This document shows, piece by piece, positions 11,577-22,100 of a stretch of DNA of 64,000 nucleotides. Positions within the stretch are counted from its first letter, which is position 1, and every line of letters starts with the position of its first letter. Both the position numbers and the translations under genes were made by a program. Under the pieces are notes generated by a model. It was not told the DNA's origin and made no database searches. It worked only from the letters and a program-made list of their open reading frames with translations. This DNA comes from Microglena sp. YARC. Its lineage: Eukaryota > Chlorophyta > Chlorophyceae > Chlamydomonadales > Chlamydomonadaceae. Where the stretch lies: NCBI GenBank assembly GCA_022414725.1, contig CM039465.1, positions 40,782,183 through 40,846,182 on the forward strand, given 5' to 3'.

Positions 11577-12575
11577 AGGAATCAGAGGAATCAGGACCAC
11601 TCGTTGATGAATGATCCAAACAGTGCGGTATATTGGAAATGTTAGGATAAGTAGGTTGGAAATGGCAGGATAAGTAGGTTGGAAATGTTAGGATAAGTAG
11701 GTTGGAAATGTTAGGATAAGTATGTTGGAAATGGCAGGATAAGTAGGTTGGAAATGTTAGGATAAGTAGGTTGGAAATGGCAGGATAAGTAGGTTGGAAA
11801 TGTTAGGATAAGTATGTTGGAAATGGCAGGATAAGTAGGTTGGAAATGTTAGGATAAGTATGTTGGAAATGTTAGGATAAGTATGTTGGAAATGGCAGGA
11901 TAAGTAGGTTGGAAATGTTAGGATAAGTAGGTTGGAAATGGCAGGATAAGTAGGTTGGAAATGTTAGGATAAGTATGTTGGAAATGGCAGGATAAGTAGG
12001 TTGGAAATGTTAGGATAAGTATGTTGGAAATGTTAGGATAAGTATGTTGGAAATGGCAGGATAAGTATGTTGGAAATGTTAGGATAAATAGGTTGGAAAT
12101 GGCAGGATTAGTAGGTTGGAAATGGCAGAATAAGTAGGTTGGAAATGGCAGGATAAGTAGGTTGGAAATGTTAGGATAAGTAGGTTGGAAATGGCAGGAT
12201 AAGTAGGTTGGAAATGGCAGGATAAGTAGGTTGGAAATGGCAGGATAAGTAGGTTGGAAATGGCAGGATAAGTATGTTGGAAATGGCAGGATAAGTATGT
12301 TGGAAATGGCAGGATAAGTATGTTGGAAATGGCAGAATAAGTAGGTTGGAAATGGCAGGATAAGTAGGTTGGAAATGGCAGGATAAGTAGGTTGGAAATG
12401 GCAGGATAAGTAGGTTGGAAATGGCAGAATAAGTAGGTTGGAAATGGCAGGATAAGTAGGTTGGAAATGGCAGGATAAGTAGGTTGGAAATGGCAGGATG
12501 AGTCTGCCTGGTGAGTGAATGAAGAAGCAGAGGAATCTGGACCGCTCGTTGATGAATGACCCAAACAGTGCGGTA
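11577..12575. repeat. Exon B end decoys and about 37-copy 23-bp donor-site minisatellite
   Basis: The exon B end ('gaccgctcgttgatgaatga' ... 'aacagcgcggtaggttgg') recurs at about 10930, 11592 and 12540. Between the last two is an array of about 37 copies of 'gtaggttggaaatggcaggataa' (variants 'tgttag', 'gtatgttgg'), built from the first bases of the intron ('gtaggttggaaa'). Each unit therefore contains a GTAGGT donor-like word. Confidence 0.85.
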
Positions 12576-12619
12576 GGTTGGAAAAAACATGTGTGCAGGT
12601 TGCCGAGTCATACATTCGC

Positions 12620-13420
12620 AGCAATCCAAGTCTCCTTGTAGAGGTGGTTTAATTTTAATTTAATTTGTTTTATTTTCGTTTTAATTAAAAAATATCAACT
12701 ATACACCCAGTATACAGCCCTGCTTGTTTGCAGCAATCCAATTTAATTTTAATTTGTTTTGTTTTTATTTTCTTTTATTTGCCTTACAAATTATCAATTA
12801 TTCCCCCCTACTTCTTTGCAGCAATCCAAGTCTCCTGGTAGAAGAATTCTGAGAATGCCATTGTGTGCGCCTTAGTGTAAATACCCAGAATCCATACATA
12901 ATTTTCAATTCGTGCCTCTTATTTATATTTGGGGGAGTGGGGGGGGGGGGGGGGGGGGGGGGTAAGCCCCCCTCAGGTTTTTTAGGGATGACAGGTCCAA
13001 TATTGTTTCTCATTTTTTAATTATCAGTTATTCCCTTGCATCAATCCAAGTCTCCTGGTAGAGGTGTAGATGCTCCTCTTGGTACATTGTTGATCTTTCT
13101 TTAATTTTATTTTATTTTATTTGTATTTTCATTACAATTTGTCAACCTTTCCCCCCTACTCCCTTGCAGCAATCAAAATCTCCTGGTATAGGTGTAGAAG
13201 CTTCTCTTGGGTACATTGTTCTTTATTTTATTTTATCTTCATATATTTGTTATATTTGTTTTCATTTTATTTGTATTTTCGTTAAAAATTATCAATTATT
13301 CCCCCATACCCCCTTGCAGCGATTAAAGACTCTTGGTCGCGGCGTAGAAGCTCCTCTTGGGTGCATTGTCGATCTCTATTTTATTTAATATTAATTTAAC
13401 TTGTTTATTTTATTTTTACT
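12620..13420. repeat. Decoy copies of exon C's 3' splice site
   Basis: 'gcagcaatccaagtctcctgg' or close variants occur at about 12632, 12730, 12820, 13038, 13167 and 13317, each preceded by a T/C-rich tract as in a normal acceptor. Several continue into 'gtgtagaagctcctcttggg'. The functional-looking version is at 14765. Intervening DNA is T-rich 'ttttattttattt'. Confidence 0.8.
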
Positions 13421-13561
13421 TTCGTCAGGAGGATGCCACGAGCCATAGAAAGTCCGGCACGGCCCATGTTGGGGTATCTGGCAGTGGTTTCTATTAGGGG
13501 ATTACGTGATCTATCGATACCCCCGGGTCCGGCGATATTCTGGGCACCTTCTCAGGGGGTA

Positions 13562-13562
<1 letters not shown>

Positions 13563-13600
<38 letters not shown>
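13563..13600. repeat. Poly-C run, about 36 bp
   Basis: Homopolymer C tract. The complementary strand could form G-quadruplexes. Exact length is likely unreliable in assembly. Confidence 0.95.
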
Positions 13601-13603
<3 letters not shown>

Positions 13604-13781
13604 GCCCCTTGCCAACTTTTTCCTAACTTTTTTCTGACTGCTCCATTTCATTTCTGGAGAAGTGCAACGACTTTGTCTTAATACAAGCGTTCCAATTCCA
13701 TACTTTCCAGACACCTGCTATGTAATTCAAGCTCGATTTCGAGTTCGAGTTCGAGTTCAAGTTTGAAACCTTGCTGTACCG

Positions 13782-14296
13782 GTGATCTGCTGCTTATCCT
13801 GGTCTGGATTTGGCATGGATGTATCAATTAGCATTGCAAAGTCGAATGGGTCCATCGAGGAGTCTATTCACGACGAAAGTCCATCCAAGAGGCAGCATGT
13901 CGACCTGAGCAATAGCCGCCTGCTGTCTGACGACGATGACGGATGCACATGTCCTCTTTGTGCTCGGTCGGCAACTGATTTCGCAGGGTTGCAACAGTTC
14001 GAGCAGCACAATAAGTTCTGCAAGGGTACTCAGGCCCAAGCATCAACAAGGGACAGCAAGCAGTCATAATCTGCAAGGCTTACTACTTCAAGAAGTACAG
14101 CCAGAAGGCCAACTTGGGTGATAAGGCGGCATGCACCAACACCCCGTTTGTGTGCCCCCACTGCTCAGCCACCATATGGAAGTACGGAATGGAGTCCCAC
14201 CACAAGGAAAAGCACAGTGGTGTGGCTCAAATACCCCCAATTGGGGCTTACAAGGTGGCACACATAGCAGCTGTGATGAGCAAGTTGAAGGTCTAA
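13782..14296 (+). pseudogene. Zinc-finger-like ORF (two Cys/His clusters), frameshifted
   Basis: Two open segments in different frames overlap near 14060. The first (96 aa) has CPLC, then H-x3-C after about 50 nt (C2HC type), following an acidic DDDDG stretch. The second continues after a shift with CPHC and H-x4-H (C2H2 type) and ends at a TAA after KLKV. Cys/His spacing in both is typical of small zinc fingers. It sits in the intron between exons B and C, among decoy acceptors, in the same orientation. It may be a captured gene fragment or part of a transposon protein. The break near 14060 could also be an unannotated short intron or an assembly indel. Confidence 0.45.
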
Positions 14297-14700
14297 TAGG
14301 GTCCTAACCAACTTAACAATAGCTTCCATAATCATGGTGGGCTCAGGCTGGCATTACATTTAGACCTTTTGGTGGGTTTCATATAGCAAGCCCATGCAGG
14401 TTACAGGCCAATACCAGGCAAGTCAGTTATAATTTATAAACGATGTTGAAGGAAAGCAAGGAACTATAAGGAAGCTAAAATATTGAGCTATCTAGGGTGC
14501 ATATTGGATTAATTTGTAATCGTGTTCAGGTCGTGTTTAAAAACAATCCACAACATTCCCTGGGGGTTTGAAAATGCAGGGTACTAAAGGAGAGGATTTG
14601 CCACAACATGGGCTAGGTGTTATCTAAATTTGGTGGGGTGGGGGTACCCCCCCCCCCCCTTTTTGACTCTTCCAACTTTTCTGGGGGGGTACCAGATATT
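14297..14700. other. No gene recognised
   Basis: Unique-looking AT-rich sequence downstream of the zinc-finger ORF, then a poly-C run (14649-14660). It leads into the T/C-rich tract before exon C. No structure noted. Confidence 0.4.
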
Positions 14701-14764
14701 TTTTGAATGTCACCCTCCCGCTTTCATTAAAAATTATCAATCTTTCCCCCCTACTTCTTTGCAG

Positions 14765-14923
14765 CAATCCAAGTCTCCTGGAAGAGTTGTAGAAGCTCCT
14801 CTTGGTTACCAACAAATGCTTCAGGCTTTGTTGTCCCAGGACCCCAACAACCAGAACCATTCTCGTGACAGTGAGAGTGACCCGGCTGTGGAAGACATGC
14901 CAGGCCCCAGAGCTGGTGGTCAG
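14765..14923 (+). CDS. Exon C of the unidentified gene
   Basis: 159 nt (53 codons, phase 0 at both ends), from 'tctttgcag' to 'ggtggtcag|gtatgtg'. The peptide starts QSKSPGRVVEAPLGYQQ, then MLQALLSQDPNN and an acidic stretch ending DMPGPRAGGQ. Phase 0 entry fits the exit of exon B. It is open upstream only through intron-like sequence, so the acceptor defines the start. No domain recognised. The composition (Ser/Asp/Gln/Pro) continues the disordered, regulatory look of exons A and B. Confidence 0.6.
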
Positions 14924-15181
14924 GTATGTGTGTGTGTGTGTGTGGTGTGTGTGGGGGGGGGGGGGTATGTGTGTGTGTGTGTGTAGGGGGGGGGGGGGGG
15001 GGGGGGGTATATGTAGTGGGTGGGGGGGGGGGGGGGGGGGGGGGGTCAGGTATGTGTGTGTGGGGTGTGGGGTGTGTGCGGTGTGTGTGGGGGGGGGGGG
15101 GTGGGGGGGGGGGTTGGACTAGTAGGGTGAGGGTGCGGGTGTTGTAAGGTGGGGGTGTTGGACAGTAAGGTGTGGATGTTG
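14924..15181. repeat. GT and poly-G tracts
   Basis: Alternating (GT)n and G-runs directly after the exon C donor. Potential G-quadruplex on the plus strand. Homopolymer lengths are probably approximate. Confidence 0.9.
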
Positions 15182-18100
15182 GACAGTGAGAGTGAACCGG
15201 CTGTGGAGGATATGCCAGGCCACAGAGCTGGTGGTCAGGTTTGTGAGCCCTGCTTGTCCAGAGTTTAGGGTACCGGGTTTAGAGTTTAGGTAATTGGAGG
15301 ATTTTCTTGAGCTTCATAATTTGCATATTTGCCGTACACATGAATGAGCTGGTGGTCAGGTACGTGAGCCCTACTTGAACAGAGTTTAGGGTACAGGGTT
15401 TAGTTGTTGGAGCGAATTTTCTTGAGCTTCATAATTTGCATATTTGCCGTACACATGAATGAGCTGGTGGTCAGGTACGTGAAGCCCTTACTTGAACAGA
15501 GTTTAGGGTACAGGTTTAGATTGTTTGGAGCGAATTTTCTTGAGCTTCATAATTTGCATATTTGCCGTACACATGAATGAGCTGGTGGTCAGGTACGTGA
15601 GCCCTACTTGAACAGAGTTTAGGGTACAGGGTTTAGTTGTTGGAGCGAATTTTCTTGAGCTTCATAATTTGCATATTTGCCGTACACATGAATGAGCTGG
15701 TGGTCAGGTACGTGAGCCCTACTTGAACAGAGTTTAGGGTACAGGTTTAGTTGTTTGGAGCGAATTTTCTTGAGCTTCATAATTTGCATATTTGCCGTAC
15801 ACATGAAATGAGCTGGTGGTCAGGTACGTGAGCCCTACTTGAACAGGAGTTTAGGTACAGGGTTTAGTTGTTGGAGCGAATTTTTTGAGCATTCATAATT
15901 TGCATATTTGCCGTACACATGAATGAGCTGGTGGTCAGGTACGTGAGCCCTACTTGCAACACAGTTTTAGTTTTAGGGTACAGGGTTTTAGTTGTTGGAG
16001 CGTAATTTCTTGAGCTTCATAATTTGCATATTTGCCGTACACATCATGAATGAGCTGAGTGGTCAGGTACGTGAGCCCTACTTTGAACAGAGTTTAGGGT
16101 ACAGGGTTTATATTTTCTTGAGCTTCATAATTTGCATATTTGCCGTAACACATGAATGAGCTGGTGGTCAAAGTACGTGAGCCCTATTGAACAGAGTTTA
16201 GGGTACAGGGTATATTTTGAGGCTTCATAATTTTGCTTTGCCGTACACATGAATGAGCTGACCGGTTGGGCTTACGTGAGACCATGAATGAGTCGGTGGT
16301 CAGTATCGTGACCCTACTTGAACAGAGTTTAGGGCTACAGGGATTAGTTGTTGGAGCGAATTTTCTTGAGCTTCATAATTAGCATATTTGCCGTACACAT
16401 GAATGAGTTGGTGGTCAGGTACGTGAGTCCTACTTGAACAGAGTTTAGGGTACAGGGTTTAGTTGTTTGGAGCGAATTTTCTTGAGCTTCATAATTTTGC
16501 AGATATTTGCCGTACACACATGAATGAGCTGGTGGTCAGGTACGTGAGCCCTACTTGAACAGAGTTTAGGGCACAGGTTTAGTTGTTGGAAGCGAATTTT
16601 CTTGAGCTTCATAATTTGCATATGTTGCCGTACACATGAATGAGCTGCGTGGTCAGGTACGTGAGCCCTACTTAAACAGAGTTTAGGGTACAGGGTTTAG
16701 TTTCGTTGGACGAATTTTCTTGAGCTTCATAATGCATATTTGCCGGTACACACGAATGAGCTGGTGTCAGGTACGTGAGCCCTACTTGAACAGAGTTTAG
16801 GCTCGTACAGGTTTAGTTGTTTGGAAGCGAATTTCTTGAGCTTCATAATTTGCATGGAGCGTACACCATATTGCCAGTACACATGAAATGAGCTGGTGGT
16901 CAGTATACGTGAGCTCCTACAGCTTGACAGAGCTGTTCTAGAACAGCGTTTAGTTGTTTGGATGCGAATTTTCTTGAGCTTCATAATTTGCATATTTGCC
17001 GTACACATGAGTATGAGCTGCGTGGCATGGCACATGTAGCGTGAGCCCTACTTGAACAGAGTTTAGGGTACAGGGTTTAGTTGTTGGAGCGAATTTTCTT
17101 GAGCTTCATAATTTGCATATTTGCCGTACACATGAATGAGCTGGTGGTCAGGTACGTGAGCCCTACTTGAACAGAGTTTAGGGTACAGGGTTTAGTTGTT
17201 GGAGTGAATTTTCTTGAGCTTCATAATTTGCATATTTGCCGTACACATGAATGAGCTGGTGGTCAGGTACGTGAGCCCTACTTGAACAGAGTTTAGGGTA
17301 CAGGGTTTAGTTGTTGGAGCGAATTTTCTTGAGCTTCATAATTTGCATATTTGCCGTACACATGAATGAGCTGGTGGTCAGGTACGTGAGCCCTACTTGA
17401 ACAGAGTTTAGGGCACAGGGTTTAGTTGTTGGAGCGAAAATTTTCTTGAGCTTCATAATTTGCATATTTGCCGTACACATGAATGAGCTGCGTTGGTTCA
17501 GGTACGTGTGAGCCCTACTTGAACAGAGTTTAGGTATAGGGTTTAGTTGTTGGAGGCGAATTTTTCTTGAGCTTCATAATTTGCATATTTGCCGTACACA
17601 TGAATGAGCTGGTGGTCAGGTACGTGAGCCCTACTTGAACAGAGTTTAGGGTACAGGGTTTAGTTGTTGGAGAAAATTTCTTGAGCTTCATAACCTGCAT
17701 ATTTGCCGTACACACGAATGAGCTGGTGGTCAGGTACGTGAGCCCTACTTGAACAGAGTTTAGGGTACAGGGTTTAGTTGTTGGAGCGAATTTTCTTGAG
17801 CTTCATAATTTGCATATTTGCCGTACACATGAATGAGCTGGTGGTCAGGTACGTGAGCCCTACTTTTCCAGGGCTTAGGGTATAGGGTTTAGTTGTTGGA
17901 GCGAATTTTCTTGAGCTTCATAATTTGCATATTTGCCGTACACATGAATGAGCTGGTGGTCAGGTACGTGAGCCCTACTTTTCCAGGGTTTAGGGTATAG
18001 GGTTTAGGGTTAAGGTTTTGAAATGCATTTCCTTGAGTTTCATTCTTTGCATATTTGCCGTACGCATGAAAGAGCTGGTGGTCAGGTACGTGAGCCCTAC

Positions 18101-18240
18101 TTTTCCAGAGCTTAGGGTATAGGGTTTAGGGTTAAACTCAATGCATTTTCTTGAGCTTCATAATTTGCATATTTGCCGTACGCATGAATGAGCTGGTGGT
18201 CAGGTACGTGATCCCTTCTCGTCCAGAGTTTAGGGTAAAA
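15182..18240. repeat. Minisatellite of about 26 copies of the exon C end and donor
   Basis: The first copy (15182-15240) still repeats about 58 bp of exon C from 'gacagtgagagtga' to 'ggtggtcag|gtttgtgag'. Thereafter a unit of about 118 bp recurs: 'gagctggtggtcag|gtacgtgagccc', then 'acagagtttagggtacaggg', 'ttcttgagcttcataatttg' and 'catatttgccgtacacatga'. Each unit keeps a strong GTACGT donor. Units at 15840-17040 carry many private 1-4 bp indels whereas 17040-17400 are nearly identical; this is either old versus young copies or uneven assembly quality. Confidence 0.88.
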
Positions 18241-18326
18241 TAAGGTTTAGGGCCCAGGAACAGGAACCACCCATCTTTGCTAGGCTCACGTTGCACTACT
18301 CACCGTGTATTGTTCTGCCTATTAAA

Positions 18327-18521
18327 ATCAGGGTACTACATTTTGTCAAATTGGTCACCGCTTGAAGCGCACAAACGTCAAATTGGTCAGCGCATTGTAG
18401 TGCAAAAACGCAAAAACTGTGCGCTGCGCCTGCAGGGGTTGAAAAAACTGTGCGAAACGCGCAGTGGGGCTCAAAATGCGTGCGCAAAATTGCGCTGCCG
18501 CGCGCTTTGTAGTACCCTGAT
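18327..18521. mobile_element. Small TIR element (MITE-like), 195 bp
   Basis: Bounded by the perfect 14-bp inverted repeat ATCAGGGTACTACA / TGTAGTACCCTGAT. The interior has further inverted words around 'cgcgcagtgggg' and 'gcgcaaaattgcg' but no ORF. Length and structure fit a non-autonomous DNA transposon. Target duplication is unclear (possibly AT). Only one copy is seen here. Confidence 0.55.
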
Positions 18522-18529
18522 GCAAATAT

Positions 18530-18700
18530 ATATATATATATATGTGCCTTGCAATTGTATTGCATTCAACGCCACCATCACCACCATCACCACCGCCATC
18601 ACCACCACCACCACCACCACTGCAGCCACCACCACCACCACCACCACCACCACCACCAATACCACCACCAATACCACCACCACCACCAGTGAGGACAAGT
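18530..18700. repeat. (TA)n then (CAC)n tracts
   Basis: A short alternating AT run follows the TIR element. About 130 bp of CAC/CAT trinucleotides follow. Translations are poly-Thr or poly-Val only. Confidence 0.9.
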
Positions 18701-18831
18701 GAGGAATTGTGGTGAGGCAATTGTCTGCTAGCGCACAGGCTTTTATATTTCTTGTCTTTTATTTTATTTTGCTTCCATTTATTTCCTCCTATGTACGTGC
18801 AGAAAGCACCAATTGCTCAAACTACCAGACA

Positions 18832-18955
18832 ACTCATGATTCACGTCCTCATGATTCACGTCCTCATGATTCACGTCCTCATGATTCACGTCCTCATGAT
18901 TCACGTCCTCATGATTCACGTCCTCATGATTCACGTCCTTACGATTTACGTCCTT
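18832..18955. repeat. 15-bp tandem repeat, about 8 copies
   Basis: 'tcatgattcacgtcc' repeated with drift to 'ttacgatttacgtcc' at the end. It lies immediately before the first decoy of the exon D acceptor and resembles the intron words 'aactcatgaaccccgtcc' that precede the real acceptor. Confidence 0.9.
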
Positions 18956-19450
18956 GATGCCATCAGGAACTCTTTCACTTGCCGCCTCGAACCGTGGTGC
19001 CCCCCGCCCCACAACCCCAACCCACCCCCCCAACCCCCCAACCCCTTCCAACCAACCAACCAACCAACCCATCCCATCCCATCCCATCCATACCTGCCTG
19101 GCAGGAGTGCCCTCGCCTTCGTTTTTGTTTTATTTTCATTTATTTCCGCTATGTACCTGACGGGACTACATTTTGCACTATCTACCAGACAACTCACGAA
19201 TCCCTTGCTTGATGCCCTCAGGAACGCTACCACTTGGCCGCCCAGAACCGTGGTGCCCCCCCAGGCCCCCCCCACCCAGCCTACCAACCAACCAACCAAC
19301 CAATTAACCAACCAACCCATCCCTGCCTGGCAGGAGTACCCTTTCCTTGGCTTTTGTTTTACTTTCATTGATTTCCCCTATGTACCTGACGGGACCACAT
19401 TTTGCACTATCTACCAGACAACTCATGAACCCCGTCCTTGATGCCCTCAG
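18956..19450. repeat. Two decoy copies of exon D and its 3' splice site
   Basis: Units of about 240 bp contain 'ttgatgccctcaggaacgct' (acceptor plus first bases of exon D) and 'gcctggcaggag', with 'ctatgtacctgacgggac' between. Copies start at about 18951 and 19208 ahead of the coding version at 19451. (CCAACCAA)n tracts fill the middle of each unit. Confidence 0.78.
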
Positions 19451-19633
19451 GAACGCTACCACTTGGCCGCCTTGAACCGTGCAGCCCCACCAGGCCCCCC
19501 CCAGCCAACCCATCCCATTCCAGCCTGGCAGGAGCAACCTGGCCCTGGAGCTGTGAGTCCCTCCCCACCGCAAGCTCCGGTCCGAGGAGGATTGAGTAGT
19601 ATCCTCTTGCAGCCCATGAACCAGCCTTCTAGG
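19451..19633 (+). CDS. Exon D of the unidentified gene (Pro/Gln-rich)
   Basis: Begins after 'gatgccctcag' in phase 0, consistent with exon C. The peptide opens ERYHLAALNRAAPPG, then Pro-rich sequence with PIPAWQEQPGPG and APVRGGLSSILLQPMNQPS. I end it before 'gtagca' at 19634 because downstream sequence becomes Gly/Glu-rich repeats ('gagggcaccagat' three times), but the 3' boundary is uncertain and the frame stays open to 19831. No domain recognised. Confidence 0.45.
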
Positions 19634-19827
19634 GTAGCAAAAAGGGCGTGGGGCGGCGAGGTGGAGGAGGGCATCAAGATAGGCGGTGGCGGCGGGAGGT
19701 GGGAGAGGGCACCAGATAGGGGTGGGGGCGTGGGAGGGAGGAGGGCACCAGATGGCAAGTGGGGGCGGGAGTGCCGGGGGGGGGCACCAGATGAAGTCTT
19801 CCCACGGCCATATCGATGCCTGCTGGA

Positions 19828-20084
19828 GTGAGTAGCATGATGGGCGCGGGCAGGGGGGGAGGGTACTCAGGGCATTATGCCCCTGGAGGTGTGAATGACC
19901 AGGCTGGAGGGCTTTCTGAGATTGAGGCTGCTTCGACTGACATGATTTCTGCCAAAGAGGCAGAGTTGATTGGTATGTACCGAAACCTAGCCCAAGTTGC
20001 CCCAAGATCGTAATGCTGACATGCTATGGCGAGGCCAAGGCGGCTGCAGCTGCCCAGGCTGCTCAGCTTTCTCTGATGCGTTGA
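19828..20084 (+). CDS. Terminal exon (E) of the unidentified gene
   Basis: The open segment includes MMGAGRGGGYSGHYAPGG, then an acidic/helical stretch (LSEIEAASTDMISAKEAEL) and IGMYRNLAQ, followed by an Ala-rich tail (ARAKAAAAAQAAQLSLMR) ending in TGA at 20082. A shift is needed near 20000-20035, where single-base indels interrupt the frame. The later repeats of this exon keep the Ala-rich frame intact, which argues that the tail is the true C-terminus. Start boundary uncertain. Confidence 0.45.
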
Positions 20085-21560
20085 AGGGACTCTGTGTGTT
20101 GCATGTGTATCATCTATTACATGATGCATAGATCTCTGTCCCTCACAATGCTGATGATATGGCGAGGGCCAAGGCGGCTGCAGCTGCCCAGGCTACTCAG
20201 CTGTCTCTTGTGTGTTGAAGGGACCCTGACTGCTGCATGTGCATCATCCATTGCAAGATGAATTTACCTCTGTCCCTCACAAATGCCAATGCTATGGCGA
20301 GGGCCAAGGCTGCTGCAGCTGCGCAGGCTGCTCAGCTGTCTCGTATGCGGTGAAGGGAATCTGTGTGTTGCATGTGCATCATCCATAGCGTCATGCACCC
20401 ACCACTATCCCTCACAATGCCAATGCTATGGCAAGGTCTGCTGCAGCTGGGTCTTTTCACCTTTACCACCACCTGGCACTGCTGATGCTATGGCAAGGGC
20501 TGCTGCAGCTGGGTCCTTTCACCACTACCACTACCTGGCACTGCTGATGCTACAGCAAGGGCTGCTGCAGCTGGGTCCTTTCACCACTACCACCATCTGG
20601 CACTGCTGATGCTACAGCAAGGGCTGCGTGCAAACTTTCACTGCAGCTCATCTGTCCCTTGTGCGCTGAAAGGACTCTGTGTGTTGCATGTGTATCATCC
20701 ATTGCAAGATGCATTAACCTCTGTCCCTCACAAATGCTGATGCTATGGCGAGGGCCAAGGCGGCTGCAGCTCATCTGTCTCTTGTGCGTTGAAGGGACTC
20801 TGTGTGTTGCATGTGTATCATCTATTACATGATGCATTGACCTCTGTCCCTGACAAATGCTGATGCTATGGCGAGGGCCAAGGCGGCTGCAGCTGCCCAG
20901 GCTACTCAGCTATCTGGAATGCGTTGAAGGGACTCTGTGTGTTGCATGTGTATCATTTATTACATGATGCATTGACCTCTATCCCTCACAATGCTATGGC
21001 ATGGGCTGTTGCAGTTCGCATGGTACCTCCACTAGGAACGCAGTGCACCCCCAACTGAAATGAAGTGTCCACAACTGCCACCACTAAGTGAAGTCGTATC
21101 ATGCGTTCCTAGTGATATGGTGGTACAGTGGTACCAGCTGCATGGTTCCTAGCGCCAATATGGTACCTCCATTAGGAAGGCATGCACAATGCCAATGCTA
21201 CAGCAAGGGCTGCTGCAGCTTCACTGCAGCTCGTCTGCCCCTTGTGCGTTGACAGGACTCCGTGTGTTGCTGGTGTATCATATATTACATGATGCATTGA
21301 CCTCTGTCCCTCACAAATGCCAATGCTATGGCGAGGGCCAAGGCGGCTGCAGCTCCACAGGATGATCAGCTGTCCCTTGTGCTGTGAAGGGACCCTGCCT
21401 GCCTGCCTGTTGTATAATGATATAACATGATGCATTCACCCACCACCCCTGGCACTGCTGATACTATGGCGAGGGCTGCTGCAGCTGCGCAGGTAGCTCA
21501 TATGTCCTTTGTGCATTGAAGGGACCCTGACTGCTACATGTGTATCATAAATTGCGTCAT
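20085..21560. repeat. About 12 tandem copies of the terminal exon's Ala-rich end
   Basis: 'aatgctgatgctatggcgag' plus 'ggctgcagctgcccaggctg' plus 'cttgtgcgttgaagggactc' recurs every 60-200 bp at about 20145, 20283, 20418, 20478, 20540, 20735, 20858, 20985, 21188, 21318 and 21460. Most copies retain the stop codon context (tgaaggga) and the downstream words 'gttgcatgtgtatcatc' and 'atgatgcattgacctctgtc'. Some are shortened. These lie 3' of the stop, in what should be UTR or flank. Confidence 0.8.
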
Positions 21561-21701
21561 GCATTTACCACTGTCCACCATTTGTGATTCGTGGGTGGTG
21601 GTGATGTGTCCTCAGTACCGAGTGGGAGGGTGTGGGTGAAATTTTATAGCGTGTGGGTGGGGTTACTTGTGTGTTCGTGGTGGTGATATGTCCTCAGTAC
21701 C

Positions 21702-21734
<33 letters not shown>

Positions 21735-21949
21735 TAATTTTGTGATTCTTGGGTGGTGATATATCCTCGGTACCTAACTCCTGAAGATTTTATTCGGTAT
21801 AAGCTTGCGAAACAATTGAGACCCAACTGTGGAACTAAATCTGATTTGATTTAATTGCCTGATTTTCTTTCGTTATTTTACACTGATTTTGCTTGATCAT
21901 GTTTAATTTGCACCCAAAACCCTAAACAATGATAATGTACAAACATACG

Positions 21950-22100
21950 ACAGATAAAGAGAGCATGAAACACCATATAACAGATCATATGTTACATATG
22001 ACATAATATGTAACATATGATCATACATGTCATATGTTACATATGACATAACCTACAACATATCATGTGTTACATGACGTACAACATTATACAACATACC
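21950..22100. repeat. AT-rich palindromic repeats
   Basis: Repeated 'atatgttacatatgacat' words in both orientations form extended dyads, able to fold into hairpins. No gene. A G-run lies just upstream at 21720-21734. Confidence 0.7.

Noticed and set aside
10911..11619. Poly-Val/Trp, poly-His and poly-Thr frames of 160-229 codons
   Set aside because: Products of the (CAC)n tract; open on both strands, as expected for a stop-free trinucleotide repeat.
15182..18240. Possible CRISPR-like array (regular direct repeats)
   Set aside because: Units are contiguous with no variable spacers, and the context is a eukaryotic intron.
15182..18240. Interstitial telomere sequence
   Set aside because: TTTAGGG occurs once or twice per 118-bp unit, not in tandem; it is part of the minisatellite unit.
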